64,000 bases of DNA from JABDLO01 sp035327565 (GTDB lineage: Bacteria; Bacteroidota; Bacteroidia; Chitinophagales; Saprospiraceae). The notes beneath the pieces are model-generated. The model had not been told where the DNA came from, ran no database searches, and saw only the letters and a program-made list of their open reading frames with translations. Shown piece by piece: positions 9,881 to 17,482 of this stretch. A program made the translations under genes and the position numbers. Each line of letters begins with the position of its first letter. Position 1 is the stretch's first letter. The stretch covers positions 1 through 64,000 of the forward strand of contig DAOLDB010000015.1 of NCBI GenBank assembly GCA_035327565.1, written 5' to 3'.

Positions 9881-10186
9881 CTATTTTCCCAGAAAATTTC
9901 TTACAGCCTTATTGGCTCGTTCGATGATTTCATAGTTGATGTGGTAATGAATAAACTTACCCTCCTTCTGAGAATGCACCACTCCGGCCATTTTTAATAT
10001 TTTAAGATGCTGAGAAGTTATAGATTGCTCCAGATTAAGGGCTTTGTAAATCTTGTTGACATTAATTTTTTCATGCCTGTCGATATATTCCAGTATCTTT
10101 AATCTGAGCGGATGTGCTAACGCCCGCATCAATTCACAGGAATAATCCAACTTCTCGCTGTTAAAAACAACTTTGGTTTTTTTCAT
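9881..10186 (-). CDS. ArsR-family winged-helix regulator, 101 aa
   Basis: A small DNA-binding protein with the ArsR winged-helix order: MRALAHPLRLKILEYI, the recognition-helix region LEQSITSQHLKILKMAGVV, and the wing KEGKFIHYHIN. The CxC-type metal motif of arsenic and cadmium sensors is absent and the protein has a single Cys (YSCEL), so it is not an obvious metal sensor. It is a paralogue of the next regulator at 10385, with which it shares the LEQS-x-x-SQHL-x-IL segment. A promoter-like site lies just upstream, so autoregulation is possible but not shown. Confidence 0.88.
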   Translation of the reverse strand: MKKTKVVFNSEKLDYSCELMRALAHPLRLKILEYIDRHEKINVNKIYKALNLEQSITSQHLKILKMAGVVHSQKEGKFIHYHINYEIIERANKAVRNFLGK

Positions 10187-10218
10187 ACGTTTTCCTATTT
10201 TGTAGTTTGACCTTAAGA

Positions 10219-10248
10219 CAAATATGAGTAAAATATTTATATTTCAAA
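10219..10248 (-). promoter_or_regulatory. Candidate promoter for the 101-aa ArsR regulator
   Basis: Read on the minus strand: TTTG (plus coordinates 10245-10248), an 18-base AT-rich spacer, then CATATTTG (10219-10226), a one-mismatch fit to TAnnTTTG. A start near 10212 gives a leader of about 26 bases to the ATG at 10186. Confidence 0.55.
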
Positions 10249-10384
10249 AGAAATATTATAAATTTTTTTAATTTGTAAAAGGTTTTTTAAAAACAGGAAA
10301 CAAAATCTCTTGGTATTTTAATTCAATAATTTAGCTGTGCTTGTATAAATTACTTATAATCAATTAGTTTTATTGATATGTAAA

Positions 10385-10726
10385 TTATGAACTTGCGAGC
10401 TCTTCAACCAACTTACCAATTTGAGCCAACCGATCTTTATCCAGAGAATAATAAATAAATTTACCCTGACGATCAGTATCTACTACTCCGGCCCTTCGAA
10501 GAATGGCGAGATGTTGTGAAGCAACAGACTGCTCCAAACGGAGTTTTATGTAAATATCTGTGACGGTCATAGTATCATTCTCCTCTAAAAGATCAATGAT
10601 CCTCTGTCTTAATTTGTGGTTTACTGCACGCAATACGAGCACAGCTTTACGTAGATCGGCGTAATCTAGATGTAAATCTTTACCGCCTTTCTTAAGAGTA
10701 ACAGTTTCGTTTTTCTTACTTCTCAT
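10385..10726 (-). CDS. ArsR-family winged-helix regulator, 113 aa
   Basis: A second ArsR-like repressor upstream of the first on the same strand, separated by 198 bases. The domain order is LRAVNHKLRQRIIDLL, RLEQSVASQHLAILRRAGVV, then the wing RQGKFIYYSL. No Cys residues are present at all, which excludes the classical thiolate metal sites. The N-terminal 25 residues are Lys-rich (MRSKKNETVTLKKGGKD). Closest match in the window is the paralogue at 9881. Ligand and targets are unknown. Confidence 0.88.
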   Translation of the reverse strand: MRSKKNETVTLKKGGKDLHLDYADLRKAVLVLRAVNHKLRQRIIDLLEENDTMTVTDIYIKLRLEQSVASQHLAILRRAGVVDTDRQGKFIYYSLDKDRLAQIGKLVEELASS

Positions 10727-10935
10727 ATGAAATATTTTGCTTGTTCACGGAATACTTTAAGAGTTATTCAATAACAATGCCAAAATCAAAAACAATGAGT
10801 AAAAAAGAAGACAGGTGATTGAAATGCAGCCAAAAGTGTACCCATGGAATAACCCAATAAAAGCAGGTGAACGAAGTTATATTATCATATCAATCATATG
10901 TAACAAACAGTATTACACGATAAAACGTTCAAGAA

Positions 10936-11619
10936 TTATAATTTCTGATTTTTAGGCCTGGTTATATTGGGTGATTTGAAGTAGTTGGGTTCAAAATATG
11001 CAAGATCTAAAAATTCTTTTCTTTTAAACCTGGCTTCACATTCTCGAAAATGATGAATTGCGCTGCATTGTGATTCAAAAACTTGAATTCTCTCAGAATT
11101 TTTTATATTCCGGATTTTCCATGCTCCATTTCCACAGACCCATATTTTGCCCTTTGAGAAATACTTGTCCAGACAATCATCAGTAACAATCATATTTGAA
11201 ATGGGAAGCAATGAGTGGATATTATGATCAAATATTGAATAATATACTTCCATTCTTCTTGCATCAAGCATGGGAATTATGATATCATTTTCCAACGCTG
11301 CACTCCGGCAGGTTTCAGCAATGCCTTGTAAAGTATTGAGTTCAATCAAAGGAATTCCTGCACCCAGAGCCAACCCTTTAGCAGCGGAAGTTCCCACTCT
11401 CAGGCCAGTATAAGAACCAGGCCCTATACTGATTCCTATAGCTTGGATCTGGTGCAATTGAAGACCGGCCCTTTCAAGACAGGATTTTACCTGAAGTGTA
11501 ATGCATTCTGTGTGGCTGTTCTTGATGTGGTTGTCTTCTACAAATATTTGTTCATCGGATCGCTTAATGGCCACTGAACAAACTTCAGTAGCGGTCTCTA
11601 TACACAGAAAGTGGCTCAT
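10936..11619 (-). CDS. tsaB: tRNA threonylcarbamoyladenosine biosynthesis protein TsaB
   Basis: A 227-residue ASKHA-fold protein, the TsaB partner of TsaD in making the t6A base next to the anticodon of ANN-decoding tRNAs. The diagnostic strings are present: LCIETATEVCSVAI at the N-terminus and GISIGPGSYTGLRVGTSAAKGLA at about residues 61-83, then LIELNTLQG. It overlaps the stop of the upstream S41 protease gene by 4 bases (ATGA), which implies translational coupling. The partner genes tsaC, tsaD and tsaE are not in the window. Confidence 0.92.
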   Translation of the reverse strand: MSHFLCIETATEVCSVAIKRSDEQIFVEDNHIKNSHTECITLQVKSCLERAGLQLHQIQAIGISIGPGSYTGLRVGTSAAKGLALGAGIPLIELNTLQGIAETCRSAALENDIIIPMLDARRMEVYYSIFDHNIHSLLPISNMIVTDDCLDKYFSKGKIWVCGNGAWKIRNIKNSERIQVFESQCSAIHHFRECEARFKRKEFLDLAYFEPNYFKSPNITRPKNQKL

Positions 11620-13280
11620 TTTACCCCCCTTATCCGATGGTAAATATCTTTATTTAACAATACTTCCATGGCCACTAAAACATCGGGATCTTTGGAAAGC
11701 GAAAATTTAATCCTCCCGCTTTGTAAGAAAAAGCGACTAATGATTTCTTTTTCGATTTCTTCGATGATGCTTTCTTTTTCCTTGGAAAGAGCCGCGTTCT
11801 TTTCTTTTTCTACAGCCTCCTTCAAAGGAAAGCATAAGGCTTCAAGTCCGGTATCGGGAAATTCTTCAGAAATCACATCAGCTATATCAGAAAGTAATAT
11901 TTCCGTTTCAGTTGTAAATTCAAAACCATGGGTTTTGAGATAATTTTCAAAGCGATGAAAATCTTTGAAAGTGTAGTAATCGGTATTTTTTAATGAGTCC
12001 ATTTCTGTTATGTATTCATTGACAAACTTGAATATCATATGATCTTTTTTAAGCGCATACATGAGAGGTGACTCTGAGGGGACTTCCATGACAATGTCCG
12101 GAGCCACACCTCCTCCATCGAGAACATCTCTTCCATTTCTGGTTTTAAATATTGCACGACGTTCATCCGGGATGTTTACGGGAAGCCCATTGGCATATTC
12201 TGCGCTTTGTATACAGCGACCGCTGGGAATGTAATATTTAGAAATAGTGATCTTTAAACGGTTGTTATAAGCGATGTTTTCAACATTTTGTACCAAACCC
12301 TTTCCAAAGCTCCGTTGTCCTACCAGGATTCCCCTGTCTAAATCCTGAATGACGCCGGCCACAATCTCAGATGCAGATGCAGACCGGTCATTGATTAGCA
12401 CTGCGAGAGGAATATCCAGATCTAAAGGAGTATTGCTTGTCCGGTAAACTTTATCATCTTCGATAGACTTTCCTTTAGTGGTCACTACTAATTCTCCGTT
12501 TTCTATAAAAAGATTCGATACAAATATCGCTTCACGCAATAGTCCGCCACCATTGTCTCTTAAATCCAGGATCATTCCCTTCAGTGGGCCGTGTACCTTT
12601 TTAAGATCTCTAATAGCGGACTCTATATTTTTAGCGCTGTTATTGGTAAAAGTCGTTAGAATTACATATCCCACCCCATCTTTAACCATCCCATAGTAGG
12701 GAACATTATCCCTGTTGGTTTCTGAACGAACGATAGTGATGGGAAATAAGGTGTTTTCTGCAGGTCTTTGAATGACTAATTTAACGCCTGTACCAGGCAC
12801 ACCCCGAATAACCCGGTCAAGATCTTCCAGTGATTTTCCTTCAGTTGACAAACCGTTTACCATAATGATTTGGTCACCGGCTTTTAACCCTGCATTCAAT
12901 GCCGGAGATCCATCATATGGAGCCAATATGGTTAATATTCCGTCAACCAAGTCAATTTCTGCACCAATACCTTTATATGTTTCATCTTCCTGAAGCCTGT
13001 AGCTTTCAACTTCCGCTTCAGAAATATAATTGGTATAGGGGTCCAGGGAACTCACCATGGCATCAATCCCGGTTCGCATCAATTCTGATGGATCCAGATT
13101 ATCGACGTATTTTGTATTGAGCTCTTTGTATACTTTGACAAATATTTCAATATTCTTTGAAATTTCGAAAAGCTTGTCGCTGAAAACATATCCTGAGGAG
13201 ACAAGGATGGACAAGAGGAAAACGCCCCCTATAATGAGATTCTTAAAGCTCAATCGTGATTTTCTGTTATTTTTTTTCAT
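11616..13280 (-). CDS. S41 family C-terminal processing peptidase
   Basis: A 554-residue envelope protease of the CtpA/Tsp type. An N-terminal signal anchor (residues about 13-32) is followed by a helical segment, a PDZ domain (IDLVDGILTILAPYDGSPALNAGLKAGDQIIMVNG) and the S41 domain. The catalytic Ser is the middle Ser of RSASASEI, and the Lys of SFGKGLVQ lies exactly 25 residues later, the spacing of the Ser-Lys dyad in E. coli Tsp. The C-terminal 150 residues are charged and helical. The gene is coupled to tsaB by a 4-base overlap; three direct repeats lie just upstream. Confidence 0.93.
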   Translation of the reverse strand: MKKNNRKSRLSFKNLIIGGVFLLSILVSSGYVFSDKLFEISKNIEIFVKVYKELNTKYVDNLDPSELMRTGIDAMVSSLDPYTNYISEAEVESYRLQEDETYKGIGAEIDLVDGILTILAPYDGSPALNAGLKAGDQIIMVNGLSTEGKSLEDLDRVIRGVPGTGVKLVIQRPAENTLFPITIVRSETNRDNVPYYGMVKDGVGYVILTTFTNNSAKNIESAIRDLKKVHGPLKGMILDLRDNGGGLLREAIFVSNLFIENGELVVTTKGKSIEDDKVYRTSNTPLDLDIPLAVLINDRSASASEIVAGVIQDLDRGILVGQRSFGKGLVQNVENIAYNNRLKITISKYYIPSGRCIQSAEYANGLPVNIPDERRAIFKTRNGRDVLDGGGVAPDIVMEVPSESPLMYALKKDHMIFKFVNEYITEMDSLKNTDYYTFKDFHRFENYLKTHGFEFTTETEILLSDIADVISEEFPDTGLEALCFPLKEAVEKEKNAALSKEKESIIEEIEKEIISRFFLQSGRIKFSLSKDPDVLVAMEVLLNKDIYHRIRGVK

Positions 13281-13294
13281 TTTGAAAACTCTTC

Positions 13295-13325
13295 TTTAAC
13301 CAATTAAAACCAACTATTTAACCAA
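13295..13325. repeat. Three short direct repeats upstream of the S41 protease
   Basis: Three copies of a nine-base unit, TTTAACCAA (13295-13303), TAAAACCAA (13305-13313) and TTTAACCAA (13317-13325). The spacing of the shared AACCAA core is 10 and 12 bases, about one helical turn, 15-45 bases before the ATG at 13280. This is the geometry expected of a binding site for a regulator that reads direct repeats, but no regulator is identified. Confidence 0.45.
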
Positions 13326-13360
13326 CGTAACAATTAGGATTTTTTTTATAAATCATACAC

Positions 13361-14140
13361 TTATTTGGAGGATAAAAACCGGCGTACTTCGGACAATAGC
13401 AGGCCGGGTTGATCTGAATGAACCCAGTGACCTGAGTCCTTGATAGTGACCAACTGCATTTTCGAAAATATCTTTCTCAATTCACTTTCCTTTTCCAATG
13501 GAATATAACCGGAATTTTCTCCCCGAATAAATAGTGTAGGATGGTCAATTCTGTCTAAATTAAGACTTTTTAAAATTTCTGGGTAGGATTCATGCAGGAC
13601 GGGTAAATTCATTTTCCATTGAAAGCCCCCCGTCTTCAATCTTTTGAGATTCTTCATCAGAAATGATACAACTGCAGGATCGTTAATGTTATGCAGCAAG
13701 TTTTCTTCAATCAATTTCCGGCTGTCAGTGGATTCTATGTTTACAGAAATAAGTGAATCCAAAATGTTTTCATGACCACCTGGATATTTAAATGGGGTTA
13801 TATCTACGACGATAAGATGATCGATAGAGTCGGGTTCCATCTCTGCCAGCTTCATAGCTACTTTTCCACCCATAGAATGGCCCAGAATATGGGCATGATG
13901 GATCCAATGTTCTTCCATGAATTGCTTTACATCTTCAGCAGCCTTTTCATAAGTAAATCGACTAACATGAAATGAACGACCATGATTTTGCAAATCCAAT
14001 AAAATAACCATTTGATTTTTCGCCATCTCTTTTGCAAAGCTCATCCAGTTATCCGAAGAGCCCAAAAAGCCATGTAATATAATAATGGGCTCCCCTTCTC
14101 CTATAATTTTATAAAATAAACGATGGTGGTTTTGGTTCAT
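13361..14140 (-). CDS. Alpha/beta hydrolase, YbfF-like
   Basis: A 259-residue soluble alpha/beta-hydrolase. The oxyanion HGFLGSSDNW occupies residues 23-32 and the nucleophile elbow is GHSMGG with Ser89. A late GEN and the terminal SGHWVHSDQP place the acid and base. Length and motif spacing are like the esterase YbfF of E. coli. No signal peptide is visible, so it acts in the cytoplasm. The gene stands alone, with 80 bases before the S41 gene. Confidence 0.88.
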   Translation of the reverse strand: MNQNHHRLFYKIIGEGEPIIILHGFLGSSDNWMSFAKEMAKNQMVILLDLQNHGRSFHVSRFTYEKAAEDVKQFMEEHWIHHAHILGHSMGGKVAMKLAEMEPDSIDHLIVVDITPFKYPGGHENILDSLISVNIESTDSRKLIEENLLHNINDPAVVSFLMKNLKRLKTGGFQWKMNLPVLHESYPEILKSLNLDRIDHPTLFIRGENSGYIPLEKESELRKIFSKMQLVTIKDSGHWVHSDQPGLLLSEVRRFLSSK

Positions 14141-14594
14141 ATTTGCGAAAAGAATAAAAATGGAATAAAAAATCCCGGCAATTTGTTCAAATTATGACTA
14201 AGACGAACCGGATCAAAAAAATATCCCGGTACGGTAGTACCGGGACAGTAAGAAAAACGAAACTGGACAAAATATTTATCTTCCTGGAATTTCTGTGTTT
14301 GACGAGTATTCCCGGGAACTTATCAATAAACACACTCAACACATTATCGCAAAATTAAATATGTTTTTACAACAATGCTAATTAATTATAAAAAAATTTA
14401 CAATTTATACGCAATCACTTCATCCAATAGGGAATCAGATATTTGCTCGAATATTGCAAAGCTTAAAATAGAGGGATTCCGCCTATGTATAAAGAATGAG
14501 GTAAAAAGAATTTGCTTTAATTCAGAATCATAAAACCCTGCATTCAAATAGTATTACAATAATCAAGTCAAGTGATAATCAAACAAATCTGTTG
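14141..14594. other. 454-base intergenic stretch
   Basis: AT-rich DNA between two minus-strand genes. It holds the terminator hairpin listed at 14215-14245. I see no convincing open frame, RNA gene or repeat in the remainder. Confidence 0.5.
14215..14245 (-). terminator. Intrinsic terminator on the minus strand
   Basis: A perfect nine-base-pair stem (TCCCGGTAC with GTACCGGGA, plus coordinates 14224-14232 and 14237-14245) around a four-base loop. On the minus strand it is followed by ATATTTTTTT. It lies 350 bases downstream of the stop of the 14595-16970 gene, so that gene may carry a long 3' untranslated region. Confidence 0.7.
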
Positions 14595-16970
14595 TCAATA
14601 TTTTATAATCTTTCCATTAAAAATCTCTCTATTCATCTCGACTTTGTAAAGATACATACCTGAAGGAAGCGCCTGGACGGAAATGTTTTCTGTAGTTTTG
14701 CCGTGTTGAACCAGTAAATCTCTTCGCATATATAAGCGTCCATCAGTTCCAAAAAGCCATAAAGTAGCCCATCCTTCTTGATTGTTATTGATGATTTCTA
14801 CCTGGAAGTTTTCTACTACTGGGTTTGGAAACAATCTAACACGGTTTTCGTCTATTCGAAAATATCTTTCAAGATTATTGCGCAAATCATTTAAATTGTA
14901 AGTTAAAACATGGCCTGCATCTACTTCCGAACTTCTGGTTTGGATATCCCTTTGCAAATCCTGATGATCAGAATATACTTTCCCAAGATACACCAGGTAG
15001 AAATTGATATCAGAAAGATCTTCGTCCCAATGATCCACCATATAAGGGAGATTATATGCCCCGGGGTCAGACATGTTTTCTTTCTCACCGGCATGATCTT
15101 TATAAAATTTGTGGTTCATACCGCCGGAAAATGTTTGTCTTTCACCGGCTATCCATTCTATCATTTCAAGGACATCATTCATATCAATGATACCGTCATT
15201 ATTCACATCAGCAGCAATAAGTTGATAAGGGTGCTCCATTTTTTTAATACCGGCAACATGTTCCAGTACTGTCTGAACATCCACCATAGTTATATTTTGT
15301 CGGATATGTACCGGCTCAATGCCCTGGATCAGGAAACCCGGGCTTTCCAAATCAGAAGTCATAAATTGATAAAGGCCTTCTTCAGATGTTTGCAGAGTAT
15401 CTTTTATATAATACCGTGCGGTATCTCTTACGACTTTTGTTACTTCTTTGGGAATCATCATATAGAGAAGAACTCCCATCCGATTAATCCGTGGGATCAT
15501 ATCATATTCGATAATAGTAACTTCTTGAGAATCTATTACAACATGTTCATGCATGTTTTTTATTTCAATCTTCACTCCGGACACTGAACTTCCGTAAGGA
15601 TCTTGCACTTTGCCCGAGATTATCATTCTTTCCCCGTCTTCATTATCTTCTTCCCCATCGTTGTTATCTTCCTCCTCTTCTTCCTCCTCTTCTTCTTCAT
15701 CGTCTTCTTCATCGTCCTCTTCCTCACCGTTCTCTTCACCCCCCGGTTCTCCATCTTCGGGATCTTCTGCCTCACAACTTGGAATTCCGGCTGCATTATT
15801 TTGAACACTGATTTGAACTACGCAAAAATCCTGTTTTCCAAAAGCGTTGGTTACCCAAACCTGAACATTATTGATCCCTACATTATCACATGTAAAAATT
15901 TTTGTATCATCGTGAGGGTTGGAGCTAAAGGAAAACTTAAGAGGCCCGCTATTACAGTGAGCGATACTCCCCTGGTCAAGACTTTTAGCCTTAATTTCCA
16001 CCATGCCGGCATCATTAAAGCCATCCCCGTTGGTATCAATACCCATTAATGCTACACTGGTATTGTTGATGCAATACGGGGTTGGAGCTTTATCGCTTTT
16101 TACTTCGACCCACACTTCGCATTTTGTTTTCTGGCCGCAGCCAAAAGAAATAGTATAGGTTACTTTCGTCTTTCCAACAGGGTATATTCCGGAAATGTCA
16201 GCACCTTTTTTCTTCGCATAAGGTGAATTGTGGTCTATTTGGGCAGTTCCTGAACAATGCAGGTTTCCTATGGTCAATGGCGGTATTTTTACATCAGCAC
16301 TGGTACAATTTGTTGAAAAAGCAACGACATCTCCGGGGCAATGAATATCGGGTGATTCCTCAAACATAATTTTTATTACCTGATTCCTCTTCCATATTCC
16401 CTGATGGGGGTTATAGGTGGGATGATATACACACCAGTCAATCACAGTCCATGTACGTATAATTTTTGAACAGGTTCCCTGGTGATTGAACCACATGTCT
16501 TTAAATGAATGTAAAACTTCACTACAGGGTTTTATATGCCATGTAGGAAAACTTTTCAAAGCATGCGGGGATATATCGGCCGTACATCCGCTTACTACAA
16601 TGTCTTGGGGCCAGGTGATGTGGCTGCTGTTAAATGAACCGCCTCCCGTCACCGTAATGGTTTGTGAACATGTATAAACACGCCAGTAAGGGTCCATGTA
16701 TTTCCAAGTCCTTGTAATGGTGCCGGTATTGCACTTTCCAAGATTGAACTTTACCGTGGGATTGCCTACACTTCGCTTCCCCCAGTTATCAATAAAAAAT
16801 GCCTGTCCAAATTTATCCAGATTATGAAAACTTTCAAGGCACGAAACCGTAGTATCATTGGGACAGACCAAACCCCAAAATGAGTTATTCCCCAAGGCAG
16901 AAAGTCCACCATGAAGTACACAAATGAATAACGGTAATATGATATAATCCTTAGTAAATGGTTTTTTCAT
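14595..16970 (-). CDS. Secreted T9SS cargo with acidic linker, dockerin-like repeat and sorting domain
   Basis: A 791-residue secreted protein. After a signal peptide (cleavage near residue 27) come Cys-rich, Ig/HYR-like beta domains with repeated TWKYMDPYW and ITWPQDIVVSGC type strings, ending near residue 395. Residues about 403-447 are an almost pure Glu/Asp tract. Then follow a carboxypeptidase-regulatory-like fold (GKVQDPYGSSVSGVKIEI), a calcium-binding dockerin-like repeat DVNNDGIIDMNDV near residue 586, and a C-terminal type A T9SS sorting domain (FPNPV ... LPSGMYLYKVE) that ends at residue 791. Exported by T9SS and held at the surface or released. No enzymatic domain is seen; adhesion or matrix function is inference. 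Confidence 0.85.
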   Translation of the reverse strand: MKKPFTKDYIILPLFICVLHGGLSALGNNSFWGLVCPNDTTVSCLESFHNLDKFGQAFFIDNWGKRSVGNPTVKFNLGKCNTGTITRTWKYMDPYWRVYTCSQTITVTGGGSFNSSHITWPQDIVVSGCTADISPHALKSFPTWHIKPCSEVLHSFKDMWFNHQGTCSKIIRTWTVIDWCVYHPTYNPHQGIWKRNQVIKIMFEESPDIHCPGDVVAFSTNCTSADVKIPPLTIGNLHCSGTAQIDHNSPYAKKKGADISGIYPVGKTKVTYTISFGCGQKTKCEVWVEVKSDKAPTPYCINNTSVALMGIDTNGDGFNDAGMVEIKAKSLDQGSIAHCNSGPLKFSFSSNPHDDTKIFTCDNVGINNVQVWVTNAFGKQDFCVVQISVQNNAAGIPSCEAEDPEDGEPGGEENGEEEDDEEDDEEEEEEEEEEDNNDGEEDNEDGERMIISGKVQDPYGSSVSGVKIEIKNMHEHVVIDSQEVTIIEYDMIPRINRMGVLLYMMIPKEVTKVVRDTARYYIKDTLQTSEEGLYQFMTSDLESPGFLIQGIEPVHIRQNITMVDVQTVLEHVAGIKKMEHPYQLIAADVNNDGIIDMNDVLEMIEWIAGERQTFSGGMNHKFYKDHAGEKENMSDPGAYNLPYMVDHWDEDLSDINFYLVYLGKVYSDHQDLQRDIQTRSSEVDAGHVLTYNLNDLRNNLERYFRIDENRVRLFPNPVVENFQVEIINNNQEGWATLWLFGTDGRLYMRRDLLVQHGKTTENISVQALPSGMYLYKVEMNREIFNGKIIKY
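15668..15726. repeat. GAA/GAG/GAT codon microsatellite in the acidic linker
   Basis: The plus strand is a run of TCT, TCC, TCA and TCG triplets, which on the coding (minus) strand reads as Glu and Asp codons. Triplet slippage here would lengthen or shorten the acidic linker without breaking the frame. The opposite strand gives a long Ser-rich frame that is an artefact. Confidence 0.7.
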
Positions 16971-17016
16971 GTTTTCAAAAATATAGAGTTAAAAAAATTG
17001 GCTCACTCAGTCTAAT

Positions 17017-17024
17017 CAAATATA
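17017..17024 (-). promoter_or_regulatory. Bacteroidota -7 element upstream of the T9SS cargo gene
   Basis: On the minus strand this reads TATATTTG, a perfect TAnnTTTG. It would start transcription near 17010, giving a leader of about 40 bases before the ATG at 16970. No good TTG was found at the -33 position. Confidence 0.45.
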
Positions 17025-17130
17025 CATAAGGAATCAATATCGTGTGAAGCATCAAGAAAAAAATTTTTAAAAAACATTGATTTCCAAAGGAAAATAACCC
17101 AATGTTTTATTTTTTACATGAAGTCAAATT

Positions 17131-17138
17131 TAGATTTG
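17131..17138 (+). promoter_or_regulatory. Bacteroidota -7 element upstream of a 52-codon frame
   Basis: TAGATTTG matches TAnnTTTG exactly and lies 46 bases before the ATG at 17185. The -33 region has only a weak TTTAC. It is divergent to the element at 17017-17024. Confidence 0.35.
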
Positions 17139-17184
17139 TAGACGAAAACTACTACAAAAGATAAGGAAAATTATTTTTATAATT

Positions 17185-17343
17185 ATGACAATACCTGCTG
17201 CGCTGAGCTACCCAACTGTATTTTCTGAAGGACAGTTTGAGTTTCTAATCGTGGACAGGTATATTCTGATAATGGATGAATCCAGCCAGATGAACCAGAC
17301 CTCAATCCAGCCGGCTTCACATACAGATCATTATAAAAATTAA
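17185..17343 (+). CDS. Possible small protein, 52 aa
   Basis: A complete ATG-to-TAA frame of 52 codons in the 512-base gap between two minus-strand genes. The product begins MTIPAALSYPTVFSEG and has a short hydrophobic stretch (FEFLIVDRYILIM). No family is recognised. The case for a gene is position and a perfect -7 element upstream; the case against is small size and lack of a ribosome-binding site. The remainder of the gap (16971-17482) shows only promoters. Confidence 0.3.
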   Translation: MTIPAALSYPTVFSEGQFEFLIVDRYILIMDESSQMNQTSIQPASHTDHYKN

Positions 17344-17482
17344 GCAATCTAACATTAAAAGTCGCCTATTGATAAGTTGCGGACACAGGCAGAATATTCC
17401 GGATTTATCCGAAAATGTCATTTCATTGGAATGTCATTTTAATAAATAAAGTGAATCTGTATACTTTCCTCAAAAGCCTGAC

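Noticed and set aside
15610..15804. Ser-rich open frame on the plus strand
   Set aside because: It is only the complement of the Glu/Asp codon run in the T9SS cargo gene.
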